DNA from: Janthinobacterium psychrotolerans
GTDB lineage: Bacteria; Pseudomonadota; Gammaproteobacteria; Burkholderiales; Burkholderiaceae_D
Length of the DNA: 64,000 nucleotides
Direction: 5' to 3'
Assembly: GCF_001677885.1 (NCBI RefSeq)
Contig: NZ_LOCQ01000059.1
Location: 310,001-374,000, forward strand
The translations under genes were made by a program, and so were the position numbers. The stretch's first letter is position 1. Each line of letters opens with the position of its first letter. This document shows positions 16,966 to 26,829 of the stretch, piece by piece. The notes under the pieces were generated by a model that had not been told where the DNA came from, did no database searches, and was given only the letters and a program-made list of their open reading frames with translations.

Positions 16966-17802
16966 ATGAGCATAGCGATCAAGTCTTATACAGCCCCAGT
17001 TGCGGCGTACGCTCCTGTCCACGATAAATTTTCCTCCAAAAATTCTGACAGTACTTCCGCACTGCCCTCCAATTCGAACGCTGCCGTAACTGCATCCATA
17101 TCCGACGCTGCACGGGCGCTTTACAGCTCAAGTAGCGCGGATGAGCCACAGGCTCGAATATCCGATACACATTTAAAAAACGCATACGCCAAGGGACAGC
17201 GTGATGTTTATAATTTTGGACAGCTTATTGCAGGCGGGAACTACAATAAAGAAGACCTGCTGCCCACGACTGACGATGCCGGGCGTTTGGCATTGGGTCA
17301 GAAATCATTGGACTACGCTATCGGCCTGTCTCAAATTCCAAGCAAAAATGTTCCGAACCCATTTGGCGCAATGGCACGGAACGATCTGAGCGCGATTGTT
17401 TACGGTGATAATGATGCCTATACGGAGGCCGAGCGATATGCCGCTTATGCTGAACTGAGCAAGCAGGATGAAACATACTTTTCTCAGTTGTACGCCAAAG
17501 TGACGAATGGAGGCGACAATCGTCATATATTCAAGGGCATTATGGACTATTTCGATGAACTGCCTCCTGTGGAGAAAGCGGCTTATCGTGAAGGTTTTAG
17601 AGACAGTATCGACAGTCTTTATCAAGAGCAGACAGCGCAGTGGGGGCCGCTTGCTCTCATAAAACAAGCTGCTGGTGGCAACGACGCGCAGTTATCCCAA
17701 AGCGTTACTGACCAGGCGCATGCTCGTCACAAGACGTTACAGTCAGTTCTGGAGAAGGCGTTTGAGCTTTCCAAGGTTAAAATATCCTATCAGACGCGGT
17801 AA
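16966..17802 (+). CDS. Hypothetical protein (orphan, AT-richer)
   Basis: A 278-residue soluble protein with no signal peptide or membrane segment. The first 60 residues are Ser/Ala/Asn-rich and disordered in look (VTASISDAARALYSSSSADE); the rest is helical, with YAKGQRDVYNFGQLIAGGNY and DYFDELPPVEKAAYREGF. No family was recognised. Base composition is visibly lower in GC and codon use looser than in neighbours, which suggests acquisition by transfer. The N-terminal style, disordered then VxISxxAR, is often seen in secreted or flagellum-associated proteins, but this is not evidence of function. A 45-bp repeat lies just upstream. Confidence 0.7.
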   Translation: MSIAIKSYTAPVAAYAPVHDKFSSKNSDSTSALPSNSNAAVTASISDAARALYSSSSADEPQARISDTHLKNAYAKGQRDVYNFGQLIAGGNYNKEDLLPTTDDAGRLALGQKSLDYAIGLSQIPSKNVPNPFGAMARNDLSAIVYGDNDAYTEAERYAAYAELSKQDETYFSQLYAKVTNGGDNRHIFKGIMDYFDELPPVEKAAYREGFRDSIDSLYQEQTAQWGPLALIKQAAGGNDAQLSQSVTDQAHARHKTLQSVLEKAFELSKVKISYQTR

Positions 17803-17846
17803 GGTTCTGGCCAGCGCCGCTTCGCAGGCCGGCTTTGGCCGCCTTT

Positions 17847-18926
17847 TCAAAAACTGTGGCGCACGCCGAGATTGATCGCGCGGTTGCCGCTGCCGCCCTC
17901 GATGGCGCTGCCCACCGTGTAGCCGGCACCGTTGCGATTGCGTATCGACGCCAGTACGCCGTACAGGTCGGTGCGTTTGGATAGCGCATGGCGGTAGCCG
18001 GCCGCCACTTGCTGCGCATCCTGGTTGTACGCCGTCTTGTCGTTCTTGCGGATATACGACACCAGCCAGGTGCCCGCGCCCTGCGGCACGCTCAGCCCCA
18101 CCAGCACCACGTTGCTGTCGGTGCTGGCCACCGGCGCCACGGCCGCGCCGAACGGATTGTTCAGGTTGCGCGCCAGAGCGCTGTTCAGGCCCTGGTCCAC
18201 GCCGTAGGCAAAATGTGCCTTGAACGAGCCCGCGTCATACATGGCGGTCGCCACCGTGTTGCGGGCGCTGCCGGCATTGCGCAAGGCGGCCGTGTCGTTG
18301 TCGCGATGGTGGTAGGCCAGGCGCAGCGCCCACGGCCCGCCCGCGTAGGCGAGCGCGCCGCCCAGCTGGCGCCCGGCGCCGCTGTCGCCGGCCACCTCGC
18401 CGGCGCCAGCCACCAGCTCGGCATTGAAGCCTTGCATCACGGGCGAACTGTACTTGACGGAATTGTCCATGCGGCTGGCCGCGTTACCGGTGGCCATCAT
18501 CAGGTTCTTGCTGTCGCCGGCCGTGCCCGAGTTGAACGGATCGACGGCGGCGATCGCCAGGTATTGCGGCGTGTACTGGCGCCCGAGGGTGACCGTGCCG
18601 GCTTGAGTCTGCAGGCCGGCGTAGGCCTGGCGCCCGAACAGCAGGCCGCCCTGCCCCAGTGCGCCGGTGTCGGCCTGGAAACCGTTTTCAAGCAGGAATA
18701 CCACCGCCATGCCGCCGCCCAGGTCCTCGCGGCCCTTGAAGCCGAGGCGCGAGCCGGACGCCACGCCGCTGGTCAGCCTGGTGACGCCGGCGATACCGCC
18801 GCTCTCGCGCACCAGCCCCATGTCGACCGTGCCGTAGAGCGTGAGGTTCGACTGCGCGGACGCCGGGCCTGCCAATGCGGCCATCACCGCTCCCGCCACT
18901 GCCGCGTATTGCAATTTCTTCATCAT
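17847..18926 (-). CDS. Gram-negative porin, last gene of the 5-oxoprolinase operon
   Basis: A 359-residue outer-membrane general porin of the betaproteobacterial OmpC-like family. The signal peptide is [20 protein letters not shown] followed by PASA, with cleavage before QSNLTLYGTVDMGL, the standard first strand. RLGFKGREDLGGGMAVVFLL and the C-terminal NLGVRHSF, ending in Phe, are diagnostic. The ATG at 18926 overlaps the stop of the 5-oxoprolinase gene (ATGA); the next codon is also ATG and has better ribosome-binding-site spacing. Coupling to the catabolic operon suggests it admits that pathway's substrate. Confidence 0.93.
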   Translation of the reverse strand: MMKKLQYAAVAGAVMAALAGPASAQSNLTLYGTVDMGLVRESGGIAGVTRLTSGVASGSRLGFKGREDLGGGMAVVFLLENGFQADTGALGQGGLLFGRQAYAGLQTQAGTVTLGRQYTPQYLAIAAVDPFNSGTAGDSKNLMMATGNAASRMDNSVKYSSPVMQGFNAELVAGAGEVAGDSGAGRQLGGALAYAGGPWALRLAYHHRDNDTAALRNAGSARNTVATAMYDAGSFKAHFAYGVDQGLNSALARNLNNPFGAAVAPVASTDSNVVLVGLSVPQGAGTWLVSYIRKNDKTAYNQDAQQVAAGYRHALSKRTDLYGVLASIRNRNGAGYTVGSAIEGGSGNRAINLGVRHSF

Positions 18927-21900
18927 GCTTTCCCTTGATTGGTATTTTCTTTGCCAAAGCCGCCGCCGCCGGGGGTCTCGATGGCGAACACGTCGCCAGC
19001 TGCCATGTCGGTGGTGTGGGTGGCGCCGAAGCGTTCGATCACGCCGCCGGCCCGTTCGACCCAGTTGCGTCCCAGCGCGCCGGGCGCGCCGCCGGCCAGG
19101 CCGAACGGCGGCACGCGGCGGTGGCCGGCCAGGATATTGGCGGTCATCGGCTCTAGGAAGCGGATGCGGCGCAGCGCGCCATCGCCGCCGCGGTGCGCAC
19201 CGCCGCCACCGCTGCCGCGCACGATGGCGTGGGTTTCCACCAGCACCGGGAAGCGCCATTCGAGCACCTCGGGGTCGGTCATGCGCGAGTTGGTCATGTG
19301 GGTCTGCACGGCGGCCGTGCCATCGAAGCCGGGACCGGCGCCGGAGCCGCCGGCGATGGTTTCGTAATACTGGTGCTGGTCGTTGCCGAACGTGAAATTG
19401 TTCATCGTGCCCTGTGACGCCGACAGCACGCCGAGCGCGCCGTACAGCGCATCGGTGACGGTCTGCGACACTTCCACGTTGCCTGCCACCACCGCCGCCG
19501 GATAGCGCGGGTTGAGCATCGAGCCTTGCGGCACGATCAGCGTGAGGGGTTTCAGTACGCCCTCGTTCATCGGGATGTCGCTGTCGATCAGGGTGCGGAA
19601 CACGTACAGCACCGCCGCCTTGCACACCGACAGCGGCGCGTTGAAGTTGCTCGGGCGCTGGTCGCTGGTGCCGGTAAAATCGACCGTGGCGCCACCGCTG
19701 GCGCGGTCGATGGTGAGCGCCACCTGCACATGCGCGCCGTCGTCCATCTGGTAGCGGAAGCTGGCGTCTTTCAGGCCCGCGATGGCCTTGCGCACCGCCG
19801 CCTCGGCGTTGTCCTGCACGTGCCGCATATAGGCCACCACCACCTCCACGCCGTAGATCCCGGTGGCCTTCATCAGCTCGCTGGCACCGGTTTCGCAGGC
19901 GCCCAGCTGGGCGATCAGGTCGGCGATGTTCTGGTCGATATTGCGGCTCGGCCAGGGACCGGCGCCGAACAGGCCGCGCACATACGGTTCCAGGAACACG
20001 CCTTGATCGACGATCTTGACGTTGTCGAGCAGCACGCCCTCCTCCTCGATGGTGGTGCTGTTCGGTGGCATGGAGCCGGGCGTGATGCCGCCCACGTCAC
20101 CGTGGTGGCCGCGCGCGGCCACGTAGAACTGCGGCCCGCCGCTGCCCGCATCGGCGCGGGCATACACCGGGCACACCACCGTGATGTCCGGCAGGTGGGT
20201 GCCGCCGTTGTACGGCACGTTGAGCATATAGGCGTCGCCGGGCGCCATGCTGGCGGCATGCTGGCGGATCACGCACTGCACGCTGTCGCCCATCGAGCCC
20301 AGGTGGACCGGGATGTGCGGCGCGTTGGCGATCAGATTGCCCTCGCGGTCGAACAGCGCGCACGAAAAGTCCAGCCGCTCCTTCATGTTGACGGAGTAGG
20401 CGGTGTTTTCCAGGGTGGTGCCCATCTGGCGCGCGATGGCCATGAACAGGTTGTTGAAGATCTCGAGGTGGATCGGGTGGACCTCGGTGGTCATCTTGTG
20501 GGCGCTGCCGGCCGCGCCCACGCGCTCGAGCAGCAAGGTGTGGTCGGGCAGCACGCGCGCGGCCCAGCCGGCATCGACCACGGTGGTGGCGATCTGCTCG
20601 CGGATCAGCGCCGGACCGTGCACGCGCGCGCCCACGGCCAGGTCGGCGCGCACGTGCAGCGCGATCGGCACTGTCTGGCCGTCGACATAACTGTAGATAC
20701 GATCATCGCCGCCTTGCTCGGCCTGCGGCGCGGCCGGCACCGCGATTTCGAACCCGGCGCCGTCACCGGCGCCGATGGCCTCGGCCGATACCGATTCGAT
20801 CACCAGCGCCTGGCCTGCCATCACGAAGCCGAAGCGGCTCTTGTACAGGGCGGCGAAAGCGGCGGCCATCTCGTCCATGGCGCCCAGCGGCACCACCAGC
20901 GTGGAATCGCTGTCCTGGTATTTCAGGCGCGCGCACAGTTCCACCGTGATCGCCCCGGGCGCCACCTGCTGCGCCAGCAGGTCGCTGCGCGCTTCCTGCG
21001 CCAGCGACGCCAGCCGTGGTTGCAGGGCAGCGAGCGTGGACTCGCTCAGCAGCTGTTCGACCGCCGCTTCGCGGATGGCGCGGATATCGGCCAGGCCCAT
21101 GCCGAAAGCGGACAGCACGCCGGCAAACGGGTGGATCGCAATCGTGCTCATGCCCAGCACGTCGGCCACGCGGCACGCATGCTGGCCGCCGGCGCCGCCG
21201 AAGCAGCACATGGCGTAGCGGCTCACGTCATAGCCGCGCTCGACCGAGATCGACTTGATGGCCTGCGCCATATTGTCCACCGCGACGGCCAGGAAACCGT
21301 CGGCCACGGCCGATGGCGACAGGCGGGTGCCGGTCTCGCGCGCTATCTGTTCGGCCAGGGCCTCGAAGGCGCGCGCCACCACCTCGCGGTCGAGCGGCAA
21401 GTCGCCATGCGGGCCGAACACGCGTGGAAAATGATCGGGCTGGATGCGGCCCAGCATGACGTTGCAGTCGGTGACCGTGAGCGGGCCGCCCTTGCGGTAG
21501 CTGGCCGGGCCCGGATTGGCGCCGGCCGATTCCGGCCCCACCTTGAAGCGGCCGTTCTCGAAGCGGCAGATCGAGCCGCCGCCGGCGGCCACCGTGTGGA
21601 TATGCATCATCGGCGCGCGCACACGCACGCCGGCCACCACGGTTTCAAACACGCGCTCGTAGGCGCCGTCGTAGTGGGCCACGTCGGTCGAGGTGCCGCC
21701 CATGTCGAAGCCGATCACCTGTTTCAAACCGATCGCCTCGCAGCTGCGCACCGCGCCGACGATGCCGCCGGCGGGGCCGGACAGGATGGCGTCCTTGCCC
21801 TGGAAGCGGCCGGCGTCGGTCAAGCCGCCGTTCGACTGCATGAACATGATGCGGGTGTCGCCGGTGTCGGCGGACACCCGCGCCACGTAGTCGCGCAGCA

Positions 21901-22570
21901 CCGGCGACAGATAGGCGTCGACCACGGTGGTGTCGCCGCGGCCGACAATCTTCATCAGCGGGCTCACTTCGTGGCTGACCGAAATCTGCCGGAAGCCGGC
22001 CGCCTGCGCCAGCTGCTTGAGCACCTGTTCATGGCGCGGGTAGCGGTAGGCGTGCATCAGGACGATGGCGATGGCATCGAAACCCTGTTCGCGCAGCGCG
22101 GCGAACTGGCGCGCCACCTGCGCGGTGTCGGGCGCCTGCAAAACCTCGCCGTGGGCGGCGATGCGTTCGTCGATCTCGATCACCTGTTCGTAGATCAGGT
22201 CCGGCAGCGCGATCTTCATGGCGAAAATGTCGGGCCGGTCCTGGTAGCCGATGCGCAGCTGGTCGGCAAAGCCCCGGGTAATGGCCAGCGCGGTGCGCGC
22301 GCCCTTGCGTTCGAGCAGCGCGTTGGTGGCCACCGTGGTGCCCATCTTGATCACCTCGATCTGGCCGGCCGGCAGCGGCGCGCCGGCCGCAAGGCCCAGC
22401 AGGTCGCGCATGCCCTGGGTGACGGCGTCGTCGTAGCGCTCCGGGCATTCGGACAGCAGTTTATGGGTGACCAGCTTGCCGTCGGGACGGCGCGCCACGA
22501 TGTCGGTGAAGGTGCCGCCGCGGTCGACCCAGAATTGCCAGCGCAGCGGGAGAGTAATAGCATTGTTCAT
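18923..22570 (-). CDS. 5-oxoprolinase / hydantoinase family protein (fused HyuA-HyuB)
   Basis: A 1215-residue ATP-dependent enzyme. Residues about 1-680 form the HyuA/HydA half with [20 protein letters not shown] and the ATP-binding [17 protein letters not shown]; residues about 690-1210 form the HyuB half starting [20 protein letters not shown], with [20 protein letters not shown] and [17 protein letters not shown]. The fused single-chain form is that of eukaryote-type 5-oxoprolinase (5-oxo-proline + ATP + water to glutamate) and of some hydantoinases. The DUF1445 neighbour favours 5-oxoproline. The start is [13 protein letters not shown]; 24 bp separate it from the transporter gene. Confidence 0.88.
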   Translation of the reverse strand: MNNAITLPLRWQFWVDRGGTFTDIVARRPDGKLVTHKLLSECPERYDDAVTQGMRDLLGLAAGAPLPAGQIEVIKMGTTVATNALLERKGARTALAITRGFADQLRIGYQDRPDIFAMKIALPDLIYEQVIEIDERIAAHGEVLQAPDTAQVARQFAALREQGFDAIAIVLMHAYRYPRHEQVLKQLAQAAGFRQISVSHEVSPLMKIVGRGDTTVVDAYLSPVLRDYVARVSADTGDTRIMFMQSNGGLTDAGRFQGKDAILSGPAGGIVGAVRSCEAIGLKQVIGFDMGGTSTDVAHYDGAYERVFETVVAGVRVRAPMMHIHTVAAGGGSICRFENGRFKVGPESAGANPGPASYRKGGPLTVTDCNVMLGRIQPDHFPRVFGPHGDLPLDREVVARAFEALAEQIARETGTRLSPSAVADGFLAVAVDNMAQAIKSISVERGYDVSRYAMCCFGGAGGQHACRVADVLGMSTIAIHPFAGVLSAFGMGLADIRAIREAAVEQLLSESTLAALQPRLASLAQEARSDLLAQQVAPGAITVELCARLKYQDSDSTLVVPLGAMDEMAAAFAALYKSRFGFVMAGQALVIESVSAEAIGAGDGAGFEIAVPAAPQAEQGGDDRIYSYVDGQTVPIALHVRADLAVGARVHGPALIREQIATTVVDAGWAARVLPDHTLLLERVGAAGSAHKMTTEVHPIHLEIFNNLFMAIARQMGTTLENTAYSVNMKERLDFSCALFDREGNLIANAPHIPVHLGSMGDSVQCVIRQHAASMAPGDAYMLNVPYNGGTHLPDITVVCPVYARADAGSGGPQFYVAARGHHGDVGGITPGSMPPNSTTIEEEGVLLDNVKIVDQGVFLEPYVRGLFGAGPWPSRNIDQNIADLIAQLGACETGASELMKATGIYGVEVVVAYMRHVQDNAEAAVRKAIAGLKDASFRYQMDDGAHVQVALTIDRASGGATVDFTGTSDQRPSNFNAPLSVCKAAVLYVFRTLIDSDIPMNEGVLKPLTLIVPQGSMLNPRYPAAVVAGNVEVSQTVTDALYGALGVLSASQGTMNNFTFGNDQHQYYETIAGGSGAGPGFDGTAAVQTHMTNSRMTDPEVLEWRFPVLVETHAIVRGSGGGGAHRGGDGALRRIRFLEPMTANILAGHRRVPPFGLAGGAPGALGRNWVERAGGVIERFGATHTTDMAAGDVFAIETPGGGGFGKENTNQGKA

Positions 22571-22594
22571 GATGTAGGTTCTTTGTCTGGTGGA

Positions 22595-23893
22595 TCAGGA
22601 TTCGAGCTGCTTGCCGCGGGTTTCGGGCAGCGTCAGGGCGGCGATGATCATCACGCCGTAGGCCACGGCGGCAAAGATGCCGATCGCCTCGCCCAGCGCC
22701 ATCGATTTGCTGCTCAAGCCGATAAACAGCGGGAACAGCGAGCCGATGGCGCGGCCCATGTTGTAGCTGAAGCCCTGGCCCGAGCCGCGGATCTCGGTCG
22801 GGAACAGTTCGGTCAGAAAGGCGCCCATGCCGCTGAACACGCCGGAGACGAAAAAGCCCAGCGGAAAACCGAGGAACAGCATCACGCCATCGGTGACCGG
22901 CATGCGGGTGTAGGCCAGGGCGATGCACAGCGAGCCGACCGCGAACAGGATGAAGTTCTTCTTGCGGCCCAGGTAGTCGGTGAGAAAGGCGCTGACGATG
23001 TAGCCCACATACGAGCCGACGATGACCATCGCCAGGTAGCCGCCGGTGCCCAGCACGGTCAGGTGCCGCTCGGTTTTCAGGTAGGTCGGCAGCCAGGTGG
23101 TGATGGCGTAGTAGCCGCCCTGGGCGCCGGTGGTGAGCAGCACGGCGCGCACGGTGATGCTGATCATCTTCGGCGAGAAGATGGCCGCGAACGAGGCGCG
23201 CTCCTGCGCCTTGATGGCCTTGGCCTGGCTGGCAACGAAGACTTCGGGTTCTTCGACGAAGCGGCGCACGAAAATGACGAAGATCGCCGGCAACACGCCC
23301 AGCAGGAACAGCGAACGCCATGCCCATTCATCGGGCAGTATCGAGAACATCAGCGCATACAGCAGCGCCGACATGCCCCAGCCCAGCGCCCAGCCGGCCT
23401 GCACCATGCCGACGGCCTTGCCGCGGTCCTTGGCGCGTATCACTTCGCCGATCAGGATGGCGCCGGCAGTCCACTCGCCGCCCATGCCAAAGCCCATCAG
23501 CGCGCGGGCCACCAGCAGTTGTTCGAAGTTTTGCGCAAAGCCGCACAGCACGGTAAAGAAGGCGAACCACAGGATGGTGATCTGCAGGGTCTTGACCCGG
23601 CCGATACGGTCCGACAGGATGCCGGCAAGCCAGCCGCCGACGGCCGAGGTGAGCAAGGTGACGGTGCCGATCAGGCCCGCGTCGCCCTTGGTCAGGCCCC
23701 AGGTGGCGATCAGGGTGGGAATCACGAAGCTCAAAAACTGGGTATCCATGGCGTCGAGCGCATAGCCGATCTTGCAGCTCCAGAAGGTGCGGCGCTCCTT
23801 GCTGGTCAACTCGTGGAACCAGGCGAAATAGCCTTCCTTTTTCCCTGTGCTTAGCGTGTTACTACTCACGCCTTTGTTTAATTCTGTGCTCAT
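22595..23893 (-). CDS. MFS transporter, metabolite:H+ symporter family
   Basis: A 432-residue inner-membrane transporter with 12 predicted helices. It has the MFS loop motif GILSDRIGRVKTLQ, a D-A-M-D motif in helix 1 (KIGYALDAMDTQFLSFVIP), and RALMGFGMGGEWTAGAILIG, typical of the sialate/aromatic-acid symporter group. It sits between DUF1445 and the 5-oxoprolinase gene on the same strand, so it probably imports the pathway substrate (5-oxoproline or a related acid). Specificity is inferred from context. Confidence 0.87.
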   Translation of the reverse strand: MSTELNKGVSSNTLSTGKKEGYFAWFHELTSKERRTFWSCKIGYALDAMDTQFLSFVIPTLIATWGLTKGDAGLIGTVTLLTSAVGGWLAGILSDRIGRVKTLQITILWFAFFTVLCGFAQNFEQLLVARALMGFGMGGEWTAGAILIGEVIRAKDRGKAVGMVQAGWALGWGMSALLYALMFSILPDEWAWRSLFLLGVLPAIFVIFVRRFVEEPEVFVASQAKAIKAQERASFAAIFSPKMISITVRAVLLTTGAQGGYYAITTWLPTYLKTERHLTVLGTGGYLAMVIVGSYVGYIVSAFLTDYLGRKKNFILFAVGSLCIALAYTRMPVTDGVMLFLGFPLGFFVSGVFSGMGAFLTELFPTEIRGSGQGFSYNMGRAIGSLFPLFIGLSSKSMALGEAIGIFAAVAYGVMIIAALTLPETRGKQLES

Positions 23894-23957
23894 GCTGCTC
23901 CCCTTTTTTATCGATGCGGTCTGCCCTGCCGGTGCGGATGCCGCTATTGGTGAATGC

Positions 23958-24731
23958 TTAAAATGCGGCCAGGTCGGCGTTGCGGATATCGGTCACCAGC
24001 ATGTAGCCCGGCTGGTGGGTGATCACCAGCGGCAGGCGCGCGTGGCGGATCGCCTCTTGCGGCGTCACGCCGCAGGCCCAGAACACCGGCAATTCGTCGG
24101 CCATGATCTCGACCGGGTCGCCGTAGTCGGGCCGGGCGATGTCGGCGATGCCGATCAGCGCCGGGTCGCCCAGGTGCACCGGGGCGCCATGGATGGCGGG
24201 AAAGCGGCTGGTAATCTGGATCGCGCGGATGGCGTCGGCCGCCTTCATCGGCCGCATCGACACCACCATCTCGCCGCCGAACGGGCCGGCCACCTGGTTG
24301 GCGCGGCTGCTGCGGTACATGGCCACGTTGCGGCGCTGCGCGACATGGCGCAGGGCGATGCCGGCGTCGATCAGCATCTGCTCGAACGAGAACGAACAGC
24401 CGATGGCGAACACCACCAGGTCGTCGCGCCACCATTCGTGCAGCGACTGCGGCTGCGCCGCCAGTTCGCCGTGGCGATAGACGTTGTAGCCGGGCACATC
24501 GCTGCGCAAGTCCATGTCGTGGCCCAGCGCCGGCAGGTTCCACTGGCCTGGCGTGCCCACCGCCAGCAGGGGACAGGCGCGCGGATTGCGCTGGCAAAAC
24601 AGCAGGAAGTCGGCCGCGTATTGCTGCGGCAGGATCACCAGGTTGGCCTGGGCATGGACGCCGCAATAGCCGGCAGTGGGCAGGCGGAAGTGGCCGTCGC
24701 GTACCTGGCGCCGTAGTTCGAGTGGGGTCAT
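23958..24731 (-). CDS. DUF1445 family putative hydro-lyase (YcsI/D-glutamate-cyclase-related)
   Basis: A 257-residue cytosolic protein of the DUF1445 family. Typical blocks are [40 protein letters not shown], and [15 protein letters not shown] with [11 protein letters not shown] near the C-terminus. In mammals the DUF1445 module is part of D-glutamate cyclase, which makes 5-oxo-D-proline; in Bacillus the relative YcsI lies in the 5-oxoprolinase gene cluster. The neighbouring 5-oxoprolinase gene fits. The start is the ATG at 24731 with AGGAGAG upstream, which also gives the family's usual length. First gene of the operon running to 17847. Confidence 0.87.
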   Translation of the reverse strand: MTPLELRRQVRDGHFRLPTAGYCGVHAQANLVILPQQYAADFLLFCQRNPRACPLLAVGTPGQWNLPALGHDMDLRSDVPGYNVYRHGELAAQPQSLHEWWRDDLVVFAIGCSFSFEQMLIDAGIALRHVAQRRNVAMYRSSRANQVAGPFGGEMVVSMRPMKAADAIRAIQITSRFPAIHGAPVHLGDPALIGIADIARPDYGDPVEIMADELPVFWACGVTPQEAIRHARLPLVITHQPGYMLVTDIRNADLAAF

Positions 24732-24781
24732 GGCTGTTATCTCTCCTGGAAAAATCTGGTGGTGTGAAAACTGCATGACTT

Positions 24782-24853
24782 CAGAATAATCCCGAATATC
24801 GGTCCCTCGCCAACTAGTAATTTTTGCTGCGCGCGCATAGTTTTTCTTAACGC
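24782..24853 (-). promoter_or_regulatory. LysR-type control element upstream of DUF1445, copy A
   Basis: This stretch aligns without gaps to 26753-26824 over 72 bp at about 56 positions (78%). On the minus strand it carries a possible -10 TATTCT (24783-24788), with no good -35 but a conserved TGGCGAGGGA in its place, as expected for an activator-dependent promoter. It lies between DUF1445 and the divergent LysR gene. The LysR product is the likely binder. Confidence 0.6.
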
Positions 24854-24895
24854 TTTGTTCTACACCGGTGCATCGGGTTAAGGTATTCTGTTTTC

Positions 24896-25831
24896 ATGAA
24901 CACACGCTTTCTCGAGACCTTCATCACTCTGGCCCAGCTACGCAGTTTTCGTGCCACCGCGCGCGCCCTGCACGCCACGCCGGCCGCCATCTCCTTGCGC
25001 ATCAAGAGCCTGGAAGAGGAACTGCAGACCGAGCTGGTCGACCGCGGCAGCAAGGAGTTCCGCCTGACACCGCACGCCGAATACCTGCTCAACCACGCCA
25101 AGGCGGTAGTGGACGCCACGCGCCGCCTGCAGACGGCGGCGCACAAAGATAGTGCAATCCGCGGCCGGCTGCGCCTGGGGGTGATCGAATCGGTGGTGCA
25201 CAGCTGGCTGGCGCAGTACATTCGCGAGCTCAATGTGTTGTATCCGGAGCTGGAAATCGACCTGGCGGTCGATATCAGCCATGTGCTGGAGCGCCGCCTG
25301 CGCGCGCGCGAACTGGACCTGGTGATACAGGTCGAGGGCGTGGCAGGCAATGAGATCGTGTCGCAGGCGCTGGCGGTGTACCCGCTGCGCTGGATCGCGC
25401 GCCGCGGCCTGCTCGACATGCGCCAGGATGGGCTGCTGCAGCGCCTGCTGCAATGGCCGATCCTGACCTTCGGGCGCGGCACGGCGCCGCAGCGGGCGGT
25501 GGAAGATATCGTCGGCAAGATGGCCAACCTGGCGCAGATCCCGCTCGAGCAGACGCGCATCACCTGCTCGCCCTCGGTGGCGGCCATCGTGCAACTGGTG
25601 CGCGACGGCTACGGCGTGGCGGCCATTCCCGGCCTGTTCGTGCTCAAGGCGCTGGAAGACGGCGAGTTCGTGGAGCTGCCGGTGCAGCCGGAGCCGCCGC
25701 ACATCATCGTCGCCATGTGCTTCCACGCCAACGCCGACATGCTGGTCCACAAGGCGGCCACCGCCGCGCGCCACGCCTGCGCCAATTATTGCCGGCAGCA
25801 GGGAACGCGGTATATCAAGCCGCTGGGGTGA
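24896..25831 (+). CDS. LysR family transcriptional regulator
   Basis: A 311-residue LysR-type regulator. The N-terminal winged helix-turn-helix is ETFITLAQLRSFRATARALH followed by ATPAAISLRIKSLEEELQTE (residues 5-45). The effector-binding domain spans about 90-300, with a typical RLRLGVIESVVHSWL start and a hydrophobic core. It is divergent from the DUF1445-MFS-oxoprolinase-porin operon with 164 bp between starts, so it probably activates that operon in response to its substrate. The stop is 16 bp from the convergent EamA gene, whose own promoter carries the same element. Confidence 0.92.
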   Translation: MNTRFLETFITLAQLRSFRATARALHATPAAISLRIKSLEEELQTELVDRGSKEFRLTPHAEYLLNHAKAVVDATRRLQTAAHKDSAIRGRLRLGVIESVVHSWLAQYIRELNVLYPELEIDLAVDISHVLERRLRARELDLVIQVEGVAGNEIVSQALAVYPLRWIARRGLLDMRQDGLLQRLLQWPILTFGRGTAPQRAVEDIVGKMANLAQIPLEQTRITCSPSVAAIVQLVRDGYGVAAIPGLFVLKALEDGEFVELPVQPEPPHIIVAMCFHANADMLVHKAATAARHACANYCRQQGTRYIKPLG

Positions 25832-25847
25832 TGCGCTAACACGGTAG

Positions 25848-26747
25848 TCAGCGCCGGGCCGACACCACGATGCCCGCCACGATCAGCACGAACGCGGCGC
25901 CGTGGTACAGGTGCGGCGTTTCGCCGAGGATGGCGGCCGACAGCAGCGCCGTAAACAGCGGCGTGAGGTTGACGAAAAACGCGCCGACGCCCGGTCCGGC
26001 CAGGCGCACGCCCTCGCCCCAGCAGCGAAAGGCGATAATGGCGGGAAAAATCGCCACATAGGCCAGCGCGCCCACCAGGGCCCAGCTCCATTGCACCGCG
26101 ATCGGGCCCAGCGCCTGCTCGCCCAGCGCGAACGCGCCCGACCACAGTGCGCCGAAGCCCACCTGCGCCAGCAAAAAGCCGGCCCAGTCGGCGCGCAGCG
26201 CAGCCGGTTCGGTGGTGCGCATCAGCAGCCAGCTGTAGAACGACCAGGCGATGCTGGCCAATATCATGAACAGGTCGCCCGCGACCAGCCGCAGTCCGAG
26301 CACATGGCCCCATTCGCCGCGCGCCAGCACCACCAGCACGCCGGCGATCGACAGGACGGCGCCGGCCAGCTGGCGCGCACTGACAGGCGCGCCGAAGAAC
26401 AGCCGGCCGCTGAGCATCATCCATACCGGCAGGCTTGACGCCACCAGGGTCACATTGATCGGCGTGGAGCTTTGCAGCGCCAGGTACTGCAAGGCGTTGA
26501 ACATGCCGATGCCAAGCAGGCCCAGCATGGAATACCGGCGCCAGTGCCGCCACAGGGCCGAACCGCGCGCGAAGACCGGGCCGGCCAGCGCCAGCAGGAT
26601 CAGGCAGGCGATGCTCCAGCGCAGCAGGTTGAGCAGCACCGGCGGCACCATGGCGTGCACCAGCCGGCCGACGATGGCGTTGCCGGCCCATAGCAAAGGC
26701 GGCAAGGTCAGCAGGAAAACGGTACGGAAGTTGAGGGGCGTGGTCAT
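25848..26747 (-). CDS. EamA/DMT-family transporter
   Basis: A 299-residue membrane protein with ten predicted helices and two EamA repeats: PPLLWAGNAIVGRLVHAMVP at the N-terminus and SAAILGETPHLYHGAAFVLI near the end. It belongs to the RhaT/YdcZ-like drug/metabolite exporters, often amino-acid exporters. The start is the ATG at 26747. The predicted -10 of its promoter is only 6 bp upstream of that ATG, so the message may be leaderless. Sharing a control element with the 5-oxoproline operon suggests it relieves overflow of an amino acid from that pathway. Confidence 0.85.
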   Translation of the reverse strand: MTTPLNFRTVFLLTLPPLLWAGNAIVGRLVHAMVPPVLLNLLRWSIACLILLALAGPVFARGSALWRHWRRYSMLGLLGIGMFNALQYLALQSSTPINVTLVASSLPVWMMLSGRLFFGAPVSARQLAGAVLSIAGVLVVLARGEWGHVLGLRLVAGDLFMILASIAWSFYSWLLMRTTEPAALRADWAGFLLAQVGFGALWSGAFALGEQALGPIAVQWSWALVGALAYVAIFPAIIAFRCWGEGVRLAGPGVGAFFVNLTPLFTALLSAAILGETPHLYHGAAFVLIVAGIVVSARR

Positions 26748-26752
26748 GAGCG

Positions 26753-26824
26753 CAGCATAAACCCGGATACCCCTCCCTCGCCAGCGAGTAATCTTTGCCG
26801 CAGCCGCCTGGTTTTTCTTGACGC
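26753..26824 (-). promoter_or_regulatory. LysR-type control element upstream of EamA gene, copy B
   Basis: Ungapped match to 24782-24853 (about 78%). It includes the dyad CTCGC-TG-GCGAG on the minus strand and the -10 TATGCT (26754-26759). No classical -35 is present. It lies in the 82-bp gap between the cytochrome b561 gene and the EamA gene. Two conserved copies in one neighbourhood argue for control by the LysR regulator encoded between them. Confidence 0.6.
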
Positions 26825-26829
26825 CAGGG

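Noticed and set aside
19526-23854. Plus-strand open frame of more than 1400 codons across the oxoprolinase and MFS genes
   Set aside because: It is His/Gln/Arg-rich low-information translation, antisense to two clear genes; a codon-bias artefact.
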